A DNA stretch of 64,000 nucleotides from Pseudarthrobacter sp. ATCC 49987 (GTDB lineage: Bacteria; Actinomycetota; Actinomycetes; Actinomycetales; Micrococcaceae). Below, in pieces: positions 27,002 through 35,050 of the stretch. The notes beneath the pieces were generated by a model. That model did no database searches. It was not told where the DNA came from and saw only the letters and a list, made by a program, of their open reading frames with translations. Both the position numbers and the translations under genes were made by a program. Position 1 is the stretch's first letter, and the number at the start of each line of letters is the position of its first letter. The DNA lies in contig NZ_JAABNS010000001.1 in NCBI RefSeq assembly GCF_009928425.1, positions 4,030,001 through 4,094,000 of the forward strand. The letters run 5' to 3'.

Positions 27002-27361
27002 TCAGCCGAAGTACCAGCCGGGCGGAACCCACGAGGCCGGCACGGCGTGGGCGGAGAAGTCGTCGCAACCGGAGCAGAAGTACGTGACTTCGCCCAACTT
27101 GTTGATGGAACCGTCCCTGTGGTGCGTGGCAGGGACAAAAGTCTCAAGGTAGATGAACTCGTCCGTCCCGCAGCGTTCGCAGTACGGGCTGCCGACGTAT
27201 TCGGCCTCAACGAGCGTCGTAGGATGCGGGTCCAGGCGTCCGCGGCTGGGGTGGTGCGCGGCGGCGCCCCGCTGCACTGCCTGGGAGAGCGGGCCCACAG
27301 TCTTTAAGCTGCGGCCTGCCGGTATAGAGGGGGTGTGCGGACGGTTAATGGCTGGCGTCAT
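27002..27361 (-). CDS. Small zinc-ribbon protein of unknown function
   Basis: I do not recognise the family. The 119-residue protein carries two CxxC pairs, YCERCGTDEF and YFCSGCDDFSAH, about 34 residues apart: a treble-clef or zinc-ribbon site. The first ~55 residues are unstructured and poorly conserved-looking. The C terminus (VPASWVPPGWYFG) looks folded. ATG 27361 has GGGAAAGG upstream. It has its own terminator, supporting it as a real monocistronic gene. Confidence 0.8.
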   Translation of the reverse strand: MTPAINRPHTPSIPAGRSLKTVGPLSQAVQRGAAAHHPSRGRLDPHPTTLVEAEYVGSPYCERCGTDEFIYLETFVPATHHRDGSINKLGEVTYFCSGCDDFSAHAVPASWVPPGWYFG

Positions 27362-27554
27362 TGTCGGCCTTTCCCAACGCCTCCGGAGGGTCGCCGTGCG
27401 GCAGACACAAAGGACAGCGTTCGTTATTTCGAATCGTTGTCACAGGCCTCTGCTTGACCTTCAACACACTTAGGATATGTCACGAATCCGAGTGGATCAA
27501 TGGTATGCGTAAGTACGAAATCCGAGTAGGTACATCCCCGGGTACGCAGGCGCC

Positions 27555-28409
27555 TCAGGCGGAGCGCTTCAGGGTCCGTCCCGCGATCGTCTGCGTCAGG
27601 GCCTCGATCACCTCGGTGTTGGCCAGCGGGTTGCGGATCAAGGTGAAATCGACGTCGCCCACCGGGGGCAGGTCGAAGCGCCGGGTGATGATCTTCAGGT
27701 CGTCCGGCACCAGTGAGGACGGCATCACCGCCACGCCGATGCCGGCCCGGACCGCGGCCAGCACCCCGCTGATCTGCCGGGTGGTGCACGTGATCCGCCA
27801 GGTCCGGCCCGCTGATTCAAGCGCGTCGATGGCCAGCTTCCGGCTCAGGCTCGGGGCGGGGTAGGCAATGAGCGGCACGGGCTCGGCCGGGTCCAGCGAG
27901 GTCTGCTCCAGGCCCACCCAGGCGAAGGAATCCTGCTGCACCACCGTGCCGTCCTTGGCCCCGGCCACCCACTTGACGAACACAAGGTCCAGCTGGCCGG
28001 CGTTGAGGCGCTTGTAGAGCTGGTCGCTTTGACCCACTGTGAGTTCCAGGTTGATCTGCGGGTAGACCTGCCGGAACTCCCGCAGGATCCTTGGCAGGCC
28101 GGTGATCGCGAGGTCGTCGGCCGTGCCGAAGCGCAGCCGGCCGCGCATGGCCGATCCGGAGAAGTAGCGGGAGGCGGCGTCGTGCGCGGAGAGAATGCTG
28201 CGGGCGAAACCGGCCATGGCGTCCCCGTTATCGGTCAGGCGCACGTCCCTGGTGTCGCGTGCCACCAGGACCCGTTTCGCCGCGGTCTCGAGCTTGCGGA
28301 CGTGCTGGCTGACGGTCGGCTGCGCGAGGCCCAGCCGTTCAGCGGCCTTGGTGAAGCTGAGTGTTTCGGCCACGGCCAGGAAGGAGCGGAGCTGGGCGGG
28401 TTCGAACAT
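27555..28409 (-). CDS. LysR family transcriptional regulator
   Basis: The 284-residue LysR protein has HTH MFEPAQLRSFLAVAETLS ... LGLAQPTVSQHVRKLE at the N terminus and an effector domain from about 90. RBS AGGAG lies six bases before ATG 28409; the longer open frame to 28493 is not needed. It was probably once divergent from the MFS gene now at 30268, with the SDR module inserted in between. The target and ligand are unknown; regulation of the MFS exporter is the natural guess. Confidence 0.9.
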   Translation of the reverse strand: MFEPAQLRSFLAVAETLSFTKAAERLGLAQPTVSQHVRKLETAAKRVLVARDTRDVRLTDNGDAMAGFARSILSAHDAASRYFSGSAMRGRLRFGTADDLAITGLPRILREFRQVYPQINLELTVGQSDQLYKRLNAGQLDLVFVKWVAGAKDGTVVQQDSFAWVGLEQTSLDPAEPVPLIAYPAPSLSRKLAIDALESAGRTWRITCTTRQISGVLAAVRAGIGVAVMPSSLVPDDLKIITRRFDLPPVGDVDFTLIRNPLANTEVIEALTQTIAGRTLKRSA

Positions 28410-28473
28410 GCGGTCTCCTGAGTGGCATGTTGGTCGCGCTGCAGCAGTGCAGTGCGTTCCATAATGTTTTGCA

Positions 28474-28513
28474 TATGGAGGATGAATTTCCACAATCTGC
28501 GAGTCAGCCTAGC
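28474..28513 (+). repeat. Imperfect direct repeat, left copy, flanking the SDR module
   Basis: The segment contains TTCCACAATC (28488-28497) preceded by TATG..GG.TGAAT and followed by a CAGC-TAGC block (28505-28513). The right copy at 30183-30226 has the same exact 10-mer and the same flanking blocks in the same order, giving about 40-44 bp of imperfect repeat. Confidence 0.45.
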
Positions 28514-28580
28514 TGGAAGATGGCTGACCCGCGGTTCCGAGAGCGCCGGAGCCTGCGGCTCGTAATGTAAGACTGTCAGC

Positions 28581-29318
28581 ATGCCTTATGAAATCAACGA
28601 AGTTGCCCGTACAGCCTTGGTCACGGGGGTCGGCGGCTATATCGGCTCCGAGGTTGCAAAAGCACTTCGGAAACGGGGCTTCGATGTTTGGGGCATTGAT
28701 CGGACTCAGCCCGCCAGCGCGGTGTGGCGCGGACGATTCATCGAAGCGAACTTGGGCCACGGAGATTCCATTCCGAGTTTCAAATTGCCCATAGCTGGGC
28801 TCGATTGCGTGATTCATGTCGCTGGCGGCGCCCTGGCACGCGAAGTCCTTCAAGAACACTTCCGTCCGGACCTGGATCTAATCGACGAAACATTCAGGGA
28901 CAATTTTCTTTCGGCAGTCGATGTTATTGAGGCAACACGGGGAGCTCTCCGGCAGGGCGGCTCGATACTGCTGACGTCGTCCATCAATGCGCTCGGGAAC
29001 TATGGGTTGCCGATCTACTCAGCGAGCAAGGCTGCCCTGCACGGATTTACGAAGGGCTTAGCGCCGGAACTGGCCGATGCCGGGATCCGCCTAAACGTGG
29101 CAGTCCTTGGAACGGTCGATCATCCGGGGGTCCGCAAATTACATGAGGCGGATCCTGGCCATTTTGAAAGGCTGCAGCGGTCGATTCCCGGAGGCCGGTT
29201 GCTCAATGCGCCGGAAGTTGCTGAGCGACTGGTTAAGATGAGCTCCAACGAAGACCTGCAAGGCGAAATAGTCGTTATCGACAACGGTCAACTGGCTGGG
29301 GGGCCAAGGAATGATTGA
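28581..29318 (+). CDS. Short-chain dehydrogenase/reductase, first gene of a two-gene inserted module
   Basis: This 245-residue classical SDR has a cofactor motif TGVGGYIG (15-22), an Ala-Gly-Gly segment (HVAGGALA) in place of NNAG, the Ser of LTSSINALG, and Tyr146/Lys150 in YSASK. Catalysis with NAD(P) is therefore plausible. The C terminus ends VVIDNGQLAGG, typical of SDRs. Base composition is clearly less GC-rich than neighbours and codon choice is more mixed. Its stop overlaps the start of the next gene by eight bases. It lies between imperfect direct repeats, consistent with horizontal gain. Substrate unknown. Confidence 0.85.
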   Translation: MPYEINEVARTALVTGVGGYIGSEVAKALRKRGFDVWGIDRTQPASAVWRGRFIEANLGHGDSIPSFKLPIAGLDCVIHVAGGALAREVLQEHFRPDLDLIDETFRDNFLSAVDVIEATRGALRQGGSILLTSSINALGNYGLPIYSASKAALHGFTKGLAPELADAGIRLNVAVLGTVDHPGVRKLHEADPGHFERLQRSIPGGRLLNAPEVAERLVKMSSNEDLQGEIVVIDNGQLAGGPRND

Positions 29319-30093
29319 TGAAATTTTGAGCGGGGTCTCCGGAAATCTCTTCTCCGGAGGCCTTGCGTTTGTATTTGGACTCTTGGCTCGCCGGGTTTGG
29401 AGTCGGTGGACCAAGACGCGCCCTGCCGGACGACTGTGGGGCGTCCTGCGCGAGAAGCGAGTGGAACTGGTCCTCACGACTGCCCCGGAAAGTTCTGTCC
29501 GGGAGAATTCGTCACTTGTGTTTCCGAGCGAAGCGATCGCAGGAGGTGAGGTGTCTTCGTATCTCACCAACATGCTGAAGGTGGAATGCCGCACAAGGCT
29601 GTCAGGTACTTTTCCGTCAACAAGCTGGAACCGAAATCTGATAGTGATTGGCGGGCCGGTCCACAACAAGGTGACCAGAACGCTGTTGTCCCGCCTGGAC
29701 GCTGGAGTTGAGTTTGACGGGCATGCCATCGTACTGGCTGATGGGCGCCGATTTGAGGCCGAAACGACCGTCGACGATGGAGGCGCCACGGCCCCGACCT
29801 CAGACTTCGGGCTGGTTATTAGGCTGCCAAACCCATTCTCCAGCAAGCAACACGTCACATTGCTCATTGGTTCCAATACGCATGGATGCCTGATTGCGGC
29901 CCGGGCGATGCTTCACGAAAACGTGAAACCTAGCTCGCGCGCGATTGGCGGAAGAGAGTCTTTCTGCTTGCTGGCGACGGCGCACGTCGTCTCGGGCGAG
30001 GTCCAGCAGGTGCAAATAGTTGATTCCTGGGTTCCGGGTCAGGCTCTCCGAACGGTGTCCGCGTCGGCTGGGGGGGCCAGCGGGTCTCCGTGA
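29311..30093 (+). CDS. Membrane-anchored protein of unknown function coupled to the SDR gene
   Basis: I do not recognise a named family. The 260-residue protein has a short N-terminal hydrophobic stretch (about 13-28, FSGGLAFVFGLLARRVW) then basic residues, suggesting a membrane anchor. The soluble part has LVIVIGGP-type NLIVIGGPVHNKVTR near 110-125 and FGLVIRLPNPFSSKQHVTLLIGSNTHGC near 167-195. Pairs like GGPxxNxxT and NPF...G recur in my memory of uncharacterised actinobacterial membrane proteins, suggesting a Rossmann-like ligand-binding or sensor domain. Overlap with the SDR stop implies coupled translation and joint function. GC is low like the SDR gene. Confidence 0.65.
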   Translation: MIDEILSGVSGNLFSGGLAFVFGLLARRVWSRWTKTRPAGRLWGVLREKRVELVLTTAPESSVRENSSLVFPSEAIAGGEVSSYLTNMLKVECRTRLSGTFPSTSWNRNLIVIGGPVHNKVTRTLLSRLDAGVEFDGHAIVLADGRRFEAETTVDDGGATAPTSDFGLVIRLPNPFSSKQHVTLLIGSNTHGCLIAARAMLHENVKPSSRAIGGRESFCLLATAHVVSGEVQQVQIVDSWVPGQALRTVSASAGGASGSP

Positions 30094-30182
30094 AGAGATT
30101 GGCACGATCGAGAACTCCGCGACCTAGTGGCGCTGTAGAGGGGCGCTTCAACTAACCGTTCATTGCATTTCGTAATGCGAGT

Positions 30183-30226
30183 TATGCGGTGAATAAGCTT
30201 CCACAATCCGTTGCGGCCAGCTTAGC
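30183..30226 (+). repeat. Imperfect direct repeat, right copy, flanking the SDR module
   Basis: This is the right copy of the repeat at 28474-28513. TTCCACAATC is exact (30199-30208), preceded by TATG..GGTGAATAA and followed by CAGCTTAGC (30218-30226). It lies just upstream of the MFS gene. It may mark duplication of the LysR-MFS intergenic region when the module inserted. Confidence 0.45.
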
Positions 30227-30267
30227 GTTAAGGCATTCCCGCTCACCCGCTCCCTTGAGGACTTTCT

Positions 30268-31662
30268 GTGGCACCCCCACCGCCGTTAGAGGCCAACGTC
30301 ACTGCCCTGCCGGACACCGTTACGCAGCCCATCGCCGTCGTCTCCCAGCGCCTGCCGTGGCGCCATACCTTTATCTCGCTGAAGGTCCGCAATTTCCGTA
30401 TCTTCGCGACCGGCCACTTCATCGCCGTGATCGCCCTCTGGATGCAGCGGATCGCCCAGGACTGGCTGGTGCTCCAGCTCTCCGGTTCCGTCACCGCAGT
30501 CGGGATCACCGTGGCCCTGCAGTTCCTGCCCTCGCTGTTCCTGGGCCCGTGGGCTGGCATGATGGCGGACCGCTTCGCGAAGCGGAAGATCCTGATGCTG
30601 TGCCAGTCAGTGGCCGCTGTGCTGGCAGCCATCCTGGTGGTGCTCGCGCTGAGCCAGCGGATCGAGGTCTGGCACGTGTACGTGATCGCCCTCGTCCTTG
30701 GCCTGGTCACTGTGCTGGACCAGCCCGCACGGCAGGTCTTCGTCAACGAACTCGTCGGCCCGGCCTACCTCCGGAACGCCATCAGCGTGAACTCCACGAC
30801 GTTCCAGCTCGGCGGCCTGATCGGGCCGGCGCTCGCCGGGCTGCTGCTCACCGCGGTGGGGGCCGGCTGGGCGTTCGCCGCGAATGCCGTCGCCTGCTGC
30901 TTCACCGTCGCGATGCTGCTCACGCTGCGGAAGGACCAGCTGTACATCAGCGCGCCGGTGCCCAAACGCAAGGGGATGCTGCGTGAAGGGCTGAACTACG
31001 CGCTGAGCAAACCCACCATCTACTGGCCGTGGCTGATGGCCGGCTTCGTCGCGGTGTTCGCGATGAGCCTGCCGGTGCTGCTGGCCGCTTTCGCGGACCA
31101 CGTGTACGACGTCGGCGCCGGCGGCTACGGCCTGCTCAACGCGCTGGTGGCCCTTGGGGCGCTGGCCGGGGCCATCACCTCCGCGCGCCGGCGTGAACTG
31201 CGGCTGCGTTCAGTGATGCTGGGAGCCGGAATGTACGGGCTCATGCTCTGCCTGGCCGCGCTGGCGCCTTCCATGGTGTGGTTCGGGACGGCGATGGTGC
31301 TGGCCGGGTTCTGGTGCCTGATGTTCCTGACCGCCGCCAACCAGCTGGTCCAGATCAGCTCCAATATGGCCATCCGCGGGCGCGTCATGAGTCTGTACAT
31401 CATGGTGCTGATCGGCGGGCAGGCCATTGGCGGGCCGATGATCGGCTGGCTGGCCGAGCATGTGGATCCGCAAACGGCCATCCTGGTTTCCGGCGGGGTG
31501 CCGGCGCTGGCCGCGGCGACCGTCGCCGTCGTGCTGGCGCGCCGTGGCCAGTTGATGCTCAAGGTGGACCTGAGGGACCGGCGGCGGCTCGTGACGATTG
31601 TCCGCAAGGGTGCCGGCCGGGGGAAGTGCCCGGGCGGGCGGCCCGCAGCCGCCACGCCCTAG
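30268..31662 (+). CDS. MFS transporter, EntS-like exporter group
   Basis: This 464-residue major facilitator protein has about 12 helices (starting near residue 45). FAGHF-type FATGHFIAVIALWMQRIAQDWLV, then WAGMMADRFAKRKIL (the MFS loop 2-3 motif) and VLDQPARQVFVNELVG, are hallmarks of the MFS_3/EntS siderophore- and drug-exporter group. The C-terminal ~40 residues are basic and cytoplasmic. GTG start at 30268 with TTGAGGA upstream. It is probably regulated by the LysR gene at 27555, now 1.9 kb away. Substrate unknown. Confidence 0.9.
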   Translation: MAPPPPLEANVTALPDTVTQPIAVVSQRLPWRHTFISLKVRNFRIFATGHFIAVIALWMQRIAQDWLVLQLSGSVTAVGITVALQFLPSLFLGPWAGMMADRFAKRKILMLCQSVAAVLAAILVVLALSQRIEVWHVYVIALVLGLVTVLDQPARQVFVNELVGPAYLRNAISVNSTTFQLGGLIGPALAGLLLTAVGAGWAFAANAVACCFTVAMLLTLRKDQLYISAPVPKRKGMLREGLNYALSKPTIYWPWLMAGFVAVFAMSLPVLLAAFADHVYDVGAGGYGLLNALVALGALAGAITSARRRELRLRSVMLGAGMYGLMLCLAALAPSMVWFGTAMVLAGFWCLMFLTAANQLVQISSNMAIRGRVMSLYIMVLIGGQAIGGPMIGWLAEHVDPQTAILVSGGVPALAAATVAVVLARRGQLMLKVDLRDRRRLVTIVRKGAGRGKCPGGRPAAATP

Positions 31663-31668
31663 CATTGG

Positions 31669-32829
31669 CTAGCCTGCCAGCGGTGCGTGCGGGTACTCCG
31701 GTTCGCGCTTCTGGAACTGCAGCACATCCGGATTGAGGATGACGCCGTCGCGGATTTCGATCGCGCGGCGGATGGTCTCGTTCGCGGTCCACGCCTCGGG
31801 GCCGGTGATCACGGTTTCCAGGAACGGCAGCAGCGCCTCGCTGATTTCCCAGCTGGACGAATTCCACAGGTAGGAGGGGCTGTGGTCCACCGCGTAGTAG
31901 TCAATATGGTCCCCGACCTTGAACCTCGGGTCGGCGAACGTGGTGGTCTTCGCCCAGCTGAAGCCCATACCCTCGTCGCAGGACACGTCCACGATCAGGC
32001 TGCCGGGCCGGAAGGCGTCCAGGTCCTCGGTGCGCAGGTACGTCAGCGGCGCGTTCGGGTCCTGGAGCGTGCAGTTGACCACAATATCGCTCTCAGCGAG
32101 GAACGGCGCGAGCGGCACGCGGCCGCGCTCGGTGATGACCTCGCTGAGGAACGGCGCTTTGTCGTCGTGGTCGAACTGCGCGATCCGCACCGAATGGATG
32201 GGGGAGCCCACCGCGGCAACCCCGCGGTTGGTCAGCACCTGCACGTCATGGACGCCGTGGGCATTCAGCGCCGTCACCGCGCCGCGGGCCGTGGCGCCGA
32301 AGCCGATGACGACGGCGCTCAGCCGGCGGCCGTAGTCCCCGGTGGAGCCGGTCAGGGCCAGGGCGTGCAGCACCGAGCAGTAGCCGGCCAGCTCGTTGTT
32401 CTTGTGGAACACGTGTAGGCCGAAGCCGCCGTCGCTGGCCCAGTGGTTCATCGCCTCGAAGGCGATCAGCGTGAGTTTCTTGTCGATCGCCAGCTGGGTG
32501 ATGGCCCGGTCCTGGACGCAGTGCGGCCAGCCCCAGAGGACCTGCCCGTCCCGCAGTTCGGCGAGGTCCTCGGGCTGCGGCTTGGGCAGGAGGACGACGT
32601 CGGCCTCGGCCAGCAGCTGCGCACGCGGGACGATGCGCCCCACGAGCGGTGCCAGGTGCTCGTCCGAGACGCCGAAGCGCTCGCCGTAGCCCTCCTCGAG
32701 GATCAGCTGCTGCCGGAGTCCCGGGGCAATGCGGTCCAGGTGGAGGGGGTGGATCGGGAGGCGTCGCTCGTCAGGTTTCCGCGTGCTGGCAAGGACTCCG
32801 AGGGTGAGGTGGCTCATGGTGCCGCTCAC
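31669..32829 (-). CDS. Alanine dehydrogenase/PNT-family enzyme, N5-(carboxyethyl)ornithine synthase-like
   Basis: This 386-residue NAD(P)-dependent enzyme has an N-terminal AlaDH/PNT substrate domain (LGVLASTRKPDERRLPIHP) and a Rossmann domain with VIGFGATARGAVTALNAHG near 175. The family includes alanine and saccharopine dehydrogenases and N5-(carboxyethyl)ornithine synthase; length and the DVSCDEGMGFSWAKTT segment fit the last best, but the substrate is uncertain. GTG 32829 overlaps the stop of the small Lys-rich gene upstream (GTGA), arguing for coupled translation from that codon; ATG 32817 is an alternative. Confidence 0.82.
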   Translation of the reverse strand: MSGTMSHLTLGVLASTRKPDERRLPIHPLHLDRIAPGLRQQLILEEGYGERFGVSDEHLAPLVGRIVPRAQLLAEADVVLLPKPQPEDLAELRDGQVLWGWPHCVQDRAITQLAIDKKLTLIAFEAMNHWASDGGFGLHVFHKNNELAGYCSVLHALALTGSTGDYGRRLSAVVIGFGATARGAVTALNAHGVHDVQVLTNRGVAAVGSPIHSVRIAQFDHDDKAPFLSEVITERGRVPLAPFLAESDIVVNCTLQDPNAPLTYLRTEDLDAFRPGSLIVDVSCDEGMGFSWAKTTTFADPRFKVGDHIDYYAVDHSPSYLWNSSSWEISEALLPFLETVITGPEAWTANETIRRAIEIRDGVILNPDVLQFQKREPEYPHAPLAG

Positions 32830-32975
32830 TTCTTTTTGGGACTCGCCGGCTTGGAGCTGGTGGCCTTGTCCAGGGAGCTGGGCGGCGCTGCAGCGGTCCT
32901 CTTGTCGGCACGCTTTTCCTTGATGGATTTGCCGGATTTCTTGGATGCTGCTTGGCGGGGGGATTTGTCAGCCAT
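32826..32975 (-). CDS. 49-residue Lys/Ser-rich small protein
   Basis: This short gene encodes a very basic, disordered peptide: it starts MADKSPRQAASKKSGKSIKE and ends SSKPASPKKK. About a quarter of residues are Lys or Arg. The ATG has an excellent AGGAG six bases upstream, and its TGA overlaps the GTG start of the dehydrogenase-like gene. Composition suggests nucleic-acid binding or ribosome association; similar short basic proteins are seen in Micrococcaceae, but none has a known role to my knowledge. Real-gene status rests on the RBS, the coupling and the biased composition. Confidence 0.75.
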   Translation of the reverse strand: MADKSPRQAASKKSGKSIKEKRADKRTAAAPPSSLDKATSSKPASPKKK

Positions 32976-33076
32976 GATCGCTCCTGTAGCGGAACCGGAG
33001 AGGTTCCTGACTTCGAACGATACAGGTAGGGACCTAACGGCCCTGGGGCCGCCGGACGGAGTTTCTGCTGGGGGAT

Positions 33077-33150
33077 TGGAGCGGCTGACGGGAATCGAAC
33101 CCGCGTATCAAGCTTGGGAAGCTAGCGCTCTACCATTGAGCTACAGCCGC
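33077..33150 (-). tRNA. tRNA-Gly (anticodon CCC), CCA encoded
   Basis: Read on the minus strand the gene begins GCGGCTGTAGCTCAATGGTA. The 7-bp acceptor stem is perfect (GCGGCTG with CAGCCGC), the anticodon loop is TTCCCAA (anticodon CCC), and the T arm contains GGTTCGAATCC. Discriminator base T, as usual for glycine, is followed by an encoded CCA (33077-33079). One T-T mismatch sits in the anticodon stem. The decayed mobile segment begins directly on its 5' side. Confidence 0.95.
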
Positions 33151-33380
33151 AGTGGGACTAGTCAATAAATTGGTCAATAATCCCTGCGAAAACAACGAGA
33201 TTTACATTACCTCAGTCGGGAGCCTTCACAGAACAGCCACACCGGGCTGGATACCGCGTCGAGTCGCTTCGATCGCAGCCGGTGGGCGGTCTCGGAGCTG
33301 TTCATCACGCCTTAAAGCACAAACAGCCCGCCACGAGGTCAGGCTGTTCTAGGGCTTCTTGGTTGCTTGTTCTAGCCGGT
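33151..33380. other. Gene-free stretch at the left edge of the mobile segment
   Basis: No credible gene is visible. It holds the presumed tRNA-Gly promoter, a short direct repeat GTCAATAA (near 33162 and 33172), and an inverted repeat AACAGCC/GGCTGTT around 33322-33348 that could terminate the minus-strand transposase-like gene. The left boundary of the inserted DNA must lie here or inside the tRNA flank but cannot be fixed. Confidence 0.5.
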
Positions 33381-34763
33381 TCACGCCGCCACCGGCTTTT
33401 CTCTCACGTTGCCGGGTGGCTCGTCCAGTAGTCCCTCTCGCAGCCGGGCTTCGTAGACCTGCTGGCTGATGGCGTTCCGGGAGATGCAGAACCCGACCAT
33501 GATCAGTGCCTGACGTTCCGGGGTGTCAACGATCATTCGCTGTCGGTACAGCCCGGAGTCCAAGTTGTTGTTGGTGCTCTCAACGTCGGCGCGGTAACCG
33601 TAGGTCTCCTTGAAGTATGGAGTATGTGGTGGGTGCTGACGGAGCCGCTCAGCGAGGCTGAATCCCTGATCGTCGCCAGTGCTGTCCAAGCGCTCCCGCT
33701 GAATCGCACCACACGCCAGCTCAATCTCGGCGTAGACGCGGAAATTTCCGCCCTTAGCCCTTGGGGCAATGCTGGGTTGCCTGACGCGCTTGCAGTAGAT
33801 CGTGTGCTCCTCGCCGGTGTCCAGCAGCGAAATCTCACAGAAGTCTCCCTGCTGGGTGTAGAGCCGATGCACGTGGGACTTTGAGCACGTGACCTCTTTC
33901 AGGAACCTGCGCTTGTCGCTCTTCGGGACCGGGGTCACGACACTTAGTCCAGCTTTCATCAATTCGTCGATGTGCTTTCCACGGAATGCCCCGTCGAAAC
34001 GGAAGCCGAGGAAGCCGGGTACTTCGTTCCTGTACCGGAGGGACTCCTGAACAGCCAGTCCGGCTTCTCCAAGATATGTCCCTTCCGTGACGGGGAACGT
34101 CCCGAGAATGACCCGCGAGTTGGGGACCTCATCGGGGCGCACCACGAAGAGCAGTTCCTTCATCCCGTGAACCCATTTGCCATCTTCACCGCCTTCTTTG
34201 AAGAAGGAAGCGCCCGGAACGTGCTTGCCCTCCTTGCGGAGGCGCTCGTAGGTCTTGTGGCGGAAGCGGCACTTGGGCACGGTCCCGTCGGCAATGACGA
34301 CGTTCTTGCGCTCGGGCTTGTTCATGGTCAGCGCCTCGCTCATCAGGCACCCTTGACGCTGTGCCTGTTCAATGGCGGCGGCACGGAACTCCTCGCGGAA
34401 TAGGAGGTGGTGCTTGTCTGCAAGGCGGCGGAAGTTGTAACCGCACGTCCCTCGCGTCGGTCCGTATTTCGGCAGGGTGATTTCCCAGCGTCGTTCGGCA
34501 TGCTTCCGAACCTTGTACCAATTACTTTCTTCAGCTAGCCACGAGGCTGCGTTCCGCTGACTGCCAAGGGTTCCAGCTAGTGCGGTGAACAGGACATAAA
34601 CCACGTCAGGAAACTCGGCGGGATGACCCGCAAGACCTTCTTCACGGGCTGGAATGCGTGACGCGATCCGGTTGATGTAGGAAGAGCGCAGCACAGCCTC
34701 AGCGACTCGGCTGGAAATCCAGCTATAGTCCCTGTGCGCGGGGCTGATGTGGCTCTTCATCAT
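33381..34763 (-). CDS. DDE transposase-like protein
   Basis: This 460-residue protein fits an RNase-H-fold transposase: candidate acidic residues are in VVIADGTVP (Asp), FRFDGAFRGKHID (Asp) and YRADVESTNNNLD (Glu), in the right order. The basic, aromatic sequence between and a C-terminal QALIMVGFCISRNA helix are IS4-like in style, but I cannot name the family. It begins two bases after the recombinase fragment's stop, so it looks like the second gene of an operon instead of a stand-alone IS; no terminal repeats are seen around it. GC is lower than in neighbouring core genes. Confidence 0.75.
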   Translation of the reverse strand: MMKSHISPAHRDYSWISSRVAEAVLRSSYINRIASRIPAREEGLAGHPAEFPDVVYVLFTALAGTLGSQRNAASWLAEESNWYKVRKHAERRWEITLPKYGPTRGTCGYNFRRLADKHHLLFREEFRAAAIEQAQRQGCLMSEALTMNKPERKNVVIADGTVPKCRFRHKTYERLRKEGKHVPGASFFKEGGEDGKWVHGMKELLFVVRPDEVPNSRVILGTFPVTEGTYLGEAGLAVQESLRYRNEVPGFLGFRFDGAFRGKHIDELMKAGLSVVTPVPKSDKRRFLKEVTCSKSHVHRLYTQQGDFCEISLLDTGEEHTIYCKRVRQPSIAPRAKGGNFRVYAEIELACGAIQRERLDSTGDDQGFSLAERLRQHPPHTPYFKETYGYRADVESTNNNLDSGLYRQRMIVDTPERQALIMVGFCISRNAISQQVYEARLREGLLDEPPGNVREKPVAA

Positions 34764-34765
34764 GT

Positions 34766-35050
34766 TTAGGCGATCACGCCCGTTTCCCAGTCATAGCCGA
34801 GGGCGCTCGCGCAGGAATCCAGCGAGGCGTAACCGAGCAATTGGGCGATGGACTCGATCCGCTCGCCCTCACGGAGCATGCGGGAACCGGCGTAGAGGGA
34901 CACCGATGAGGGGGTTACCGCACGGTCCCTGTGCAGACCCGCCATCAGAAAGACTTCTTTGCACGCCGAGGCAGCACGATTCTGATGCGCACCGATGTTC
35001 GCCGCGACTGACCCCTTCGTGAGTTGAAAGTCATCAACATTGCGAGTCAT
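34766..35050 (-). pseudogene. C-terminal tyrosine-recombinase-like fragment
   Basis: The 94-residue frame has AVTPSSVSLYAGSRMLREGE and ESIAQLLGYASLDSCASALG, aligning with the last part of tyrosine recombinases (normally HxLRHTFAT ... LLGHxSxxTT..Y). The catalytic HxxR, His/Trp and Tyr positions are replaced, so it is inactive as such. The first four or five codons come from the truncated transporter sequence, so the original N-terminal part was lost at the junction. It could alternatively be a specialised non-catalytic recombinase relative seen in actinobacterial elements. Confidence 0.6.

Larger units (their letters stand above)
33151..35043. mobile_element. Decayed mobile segment next to tRNA-Gly
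   Basis: This lower-GC block contains a DDE-transposase-like gene and a C-terminal recombinase-like fragment on the minus strand. Its right edge falls where the AAHS transporter sequence begins abruptly (about 35040). Both the recombinase frame and the transporter lose their N-terminal parts at this same junction, so DNA has been deleted as well as inserted. No convincing terminal inverted repeats or target duplications were found; the left boundary is approximate. Confidence 0.65.

Noticed and set aside
33152..33352. 66-codon plus-strand frame beside the tRNA
   Set aside because: No RBS, no homology and no codon bias; lies in promoter/boundary DNA.
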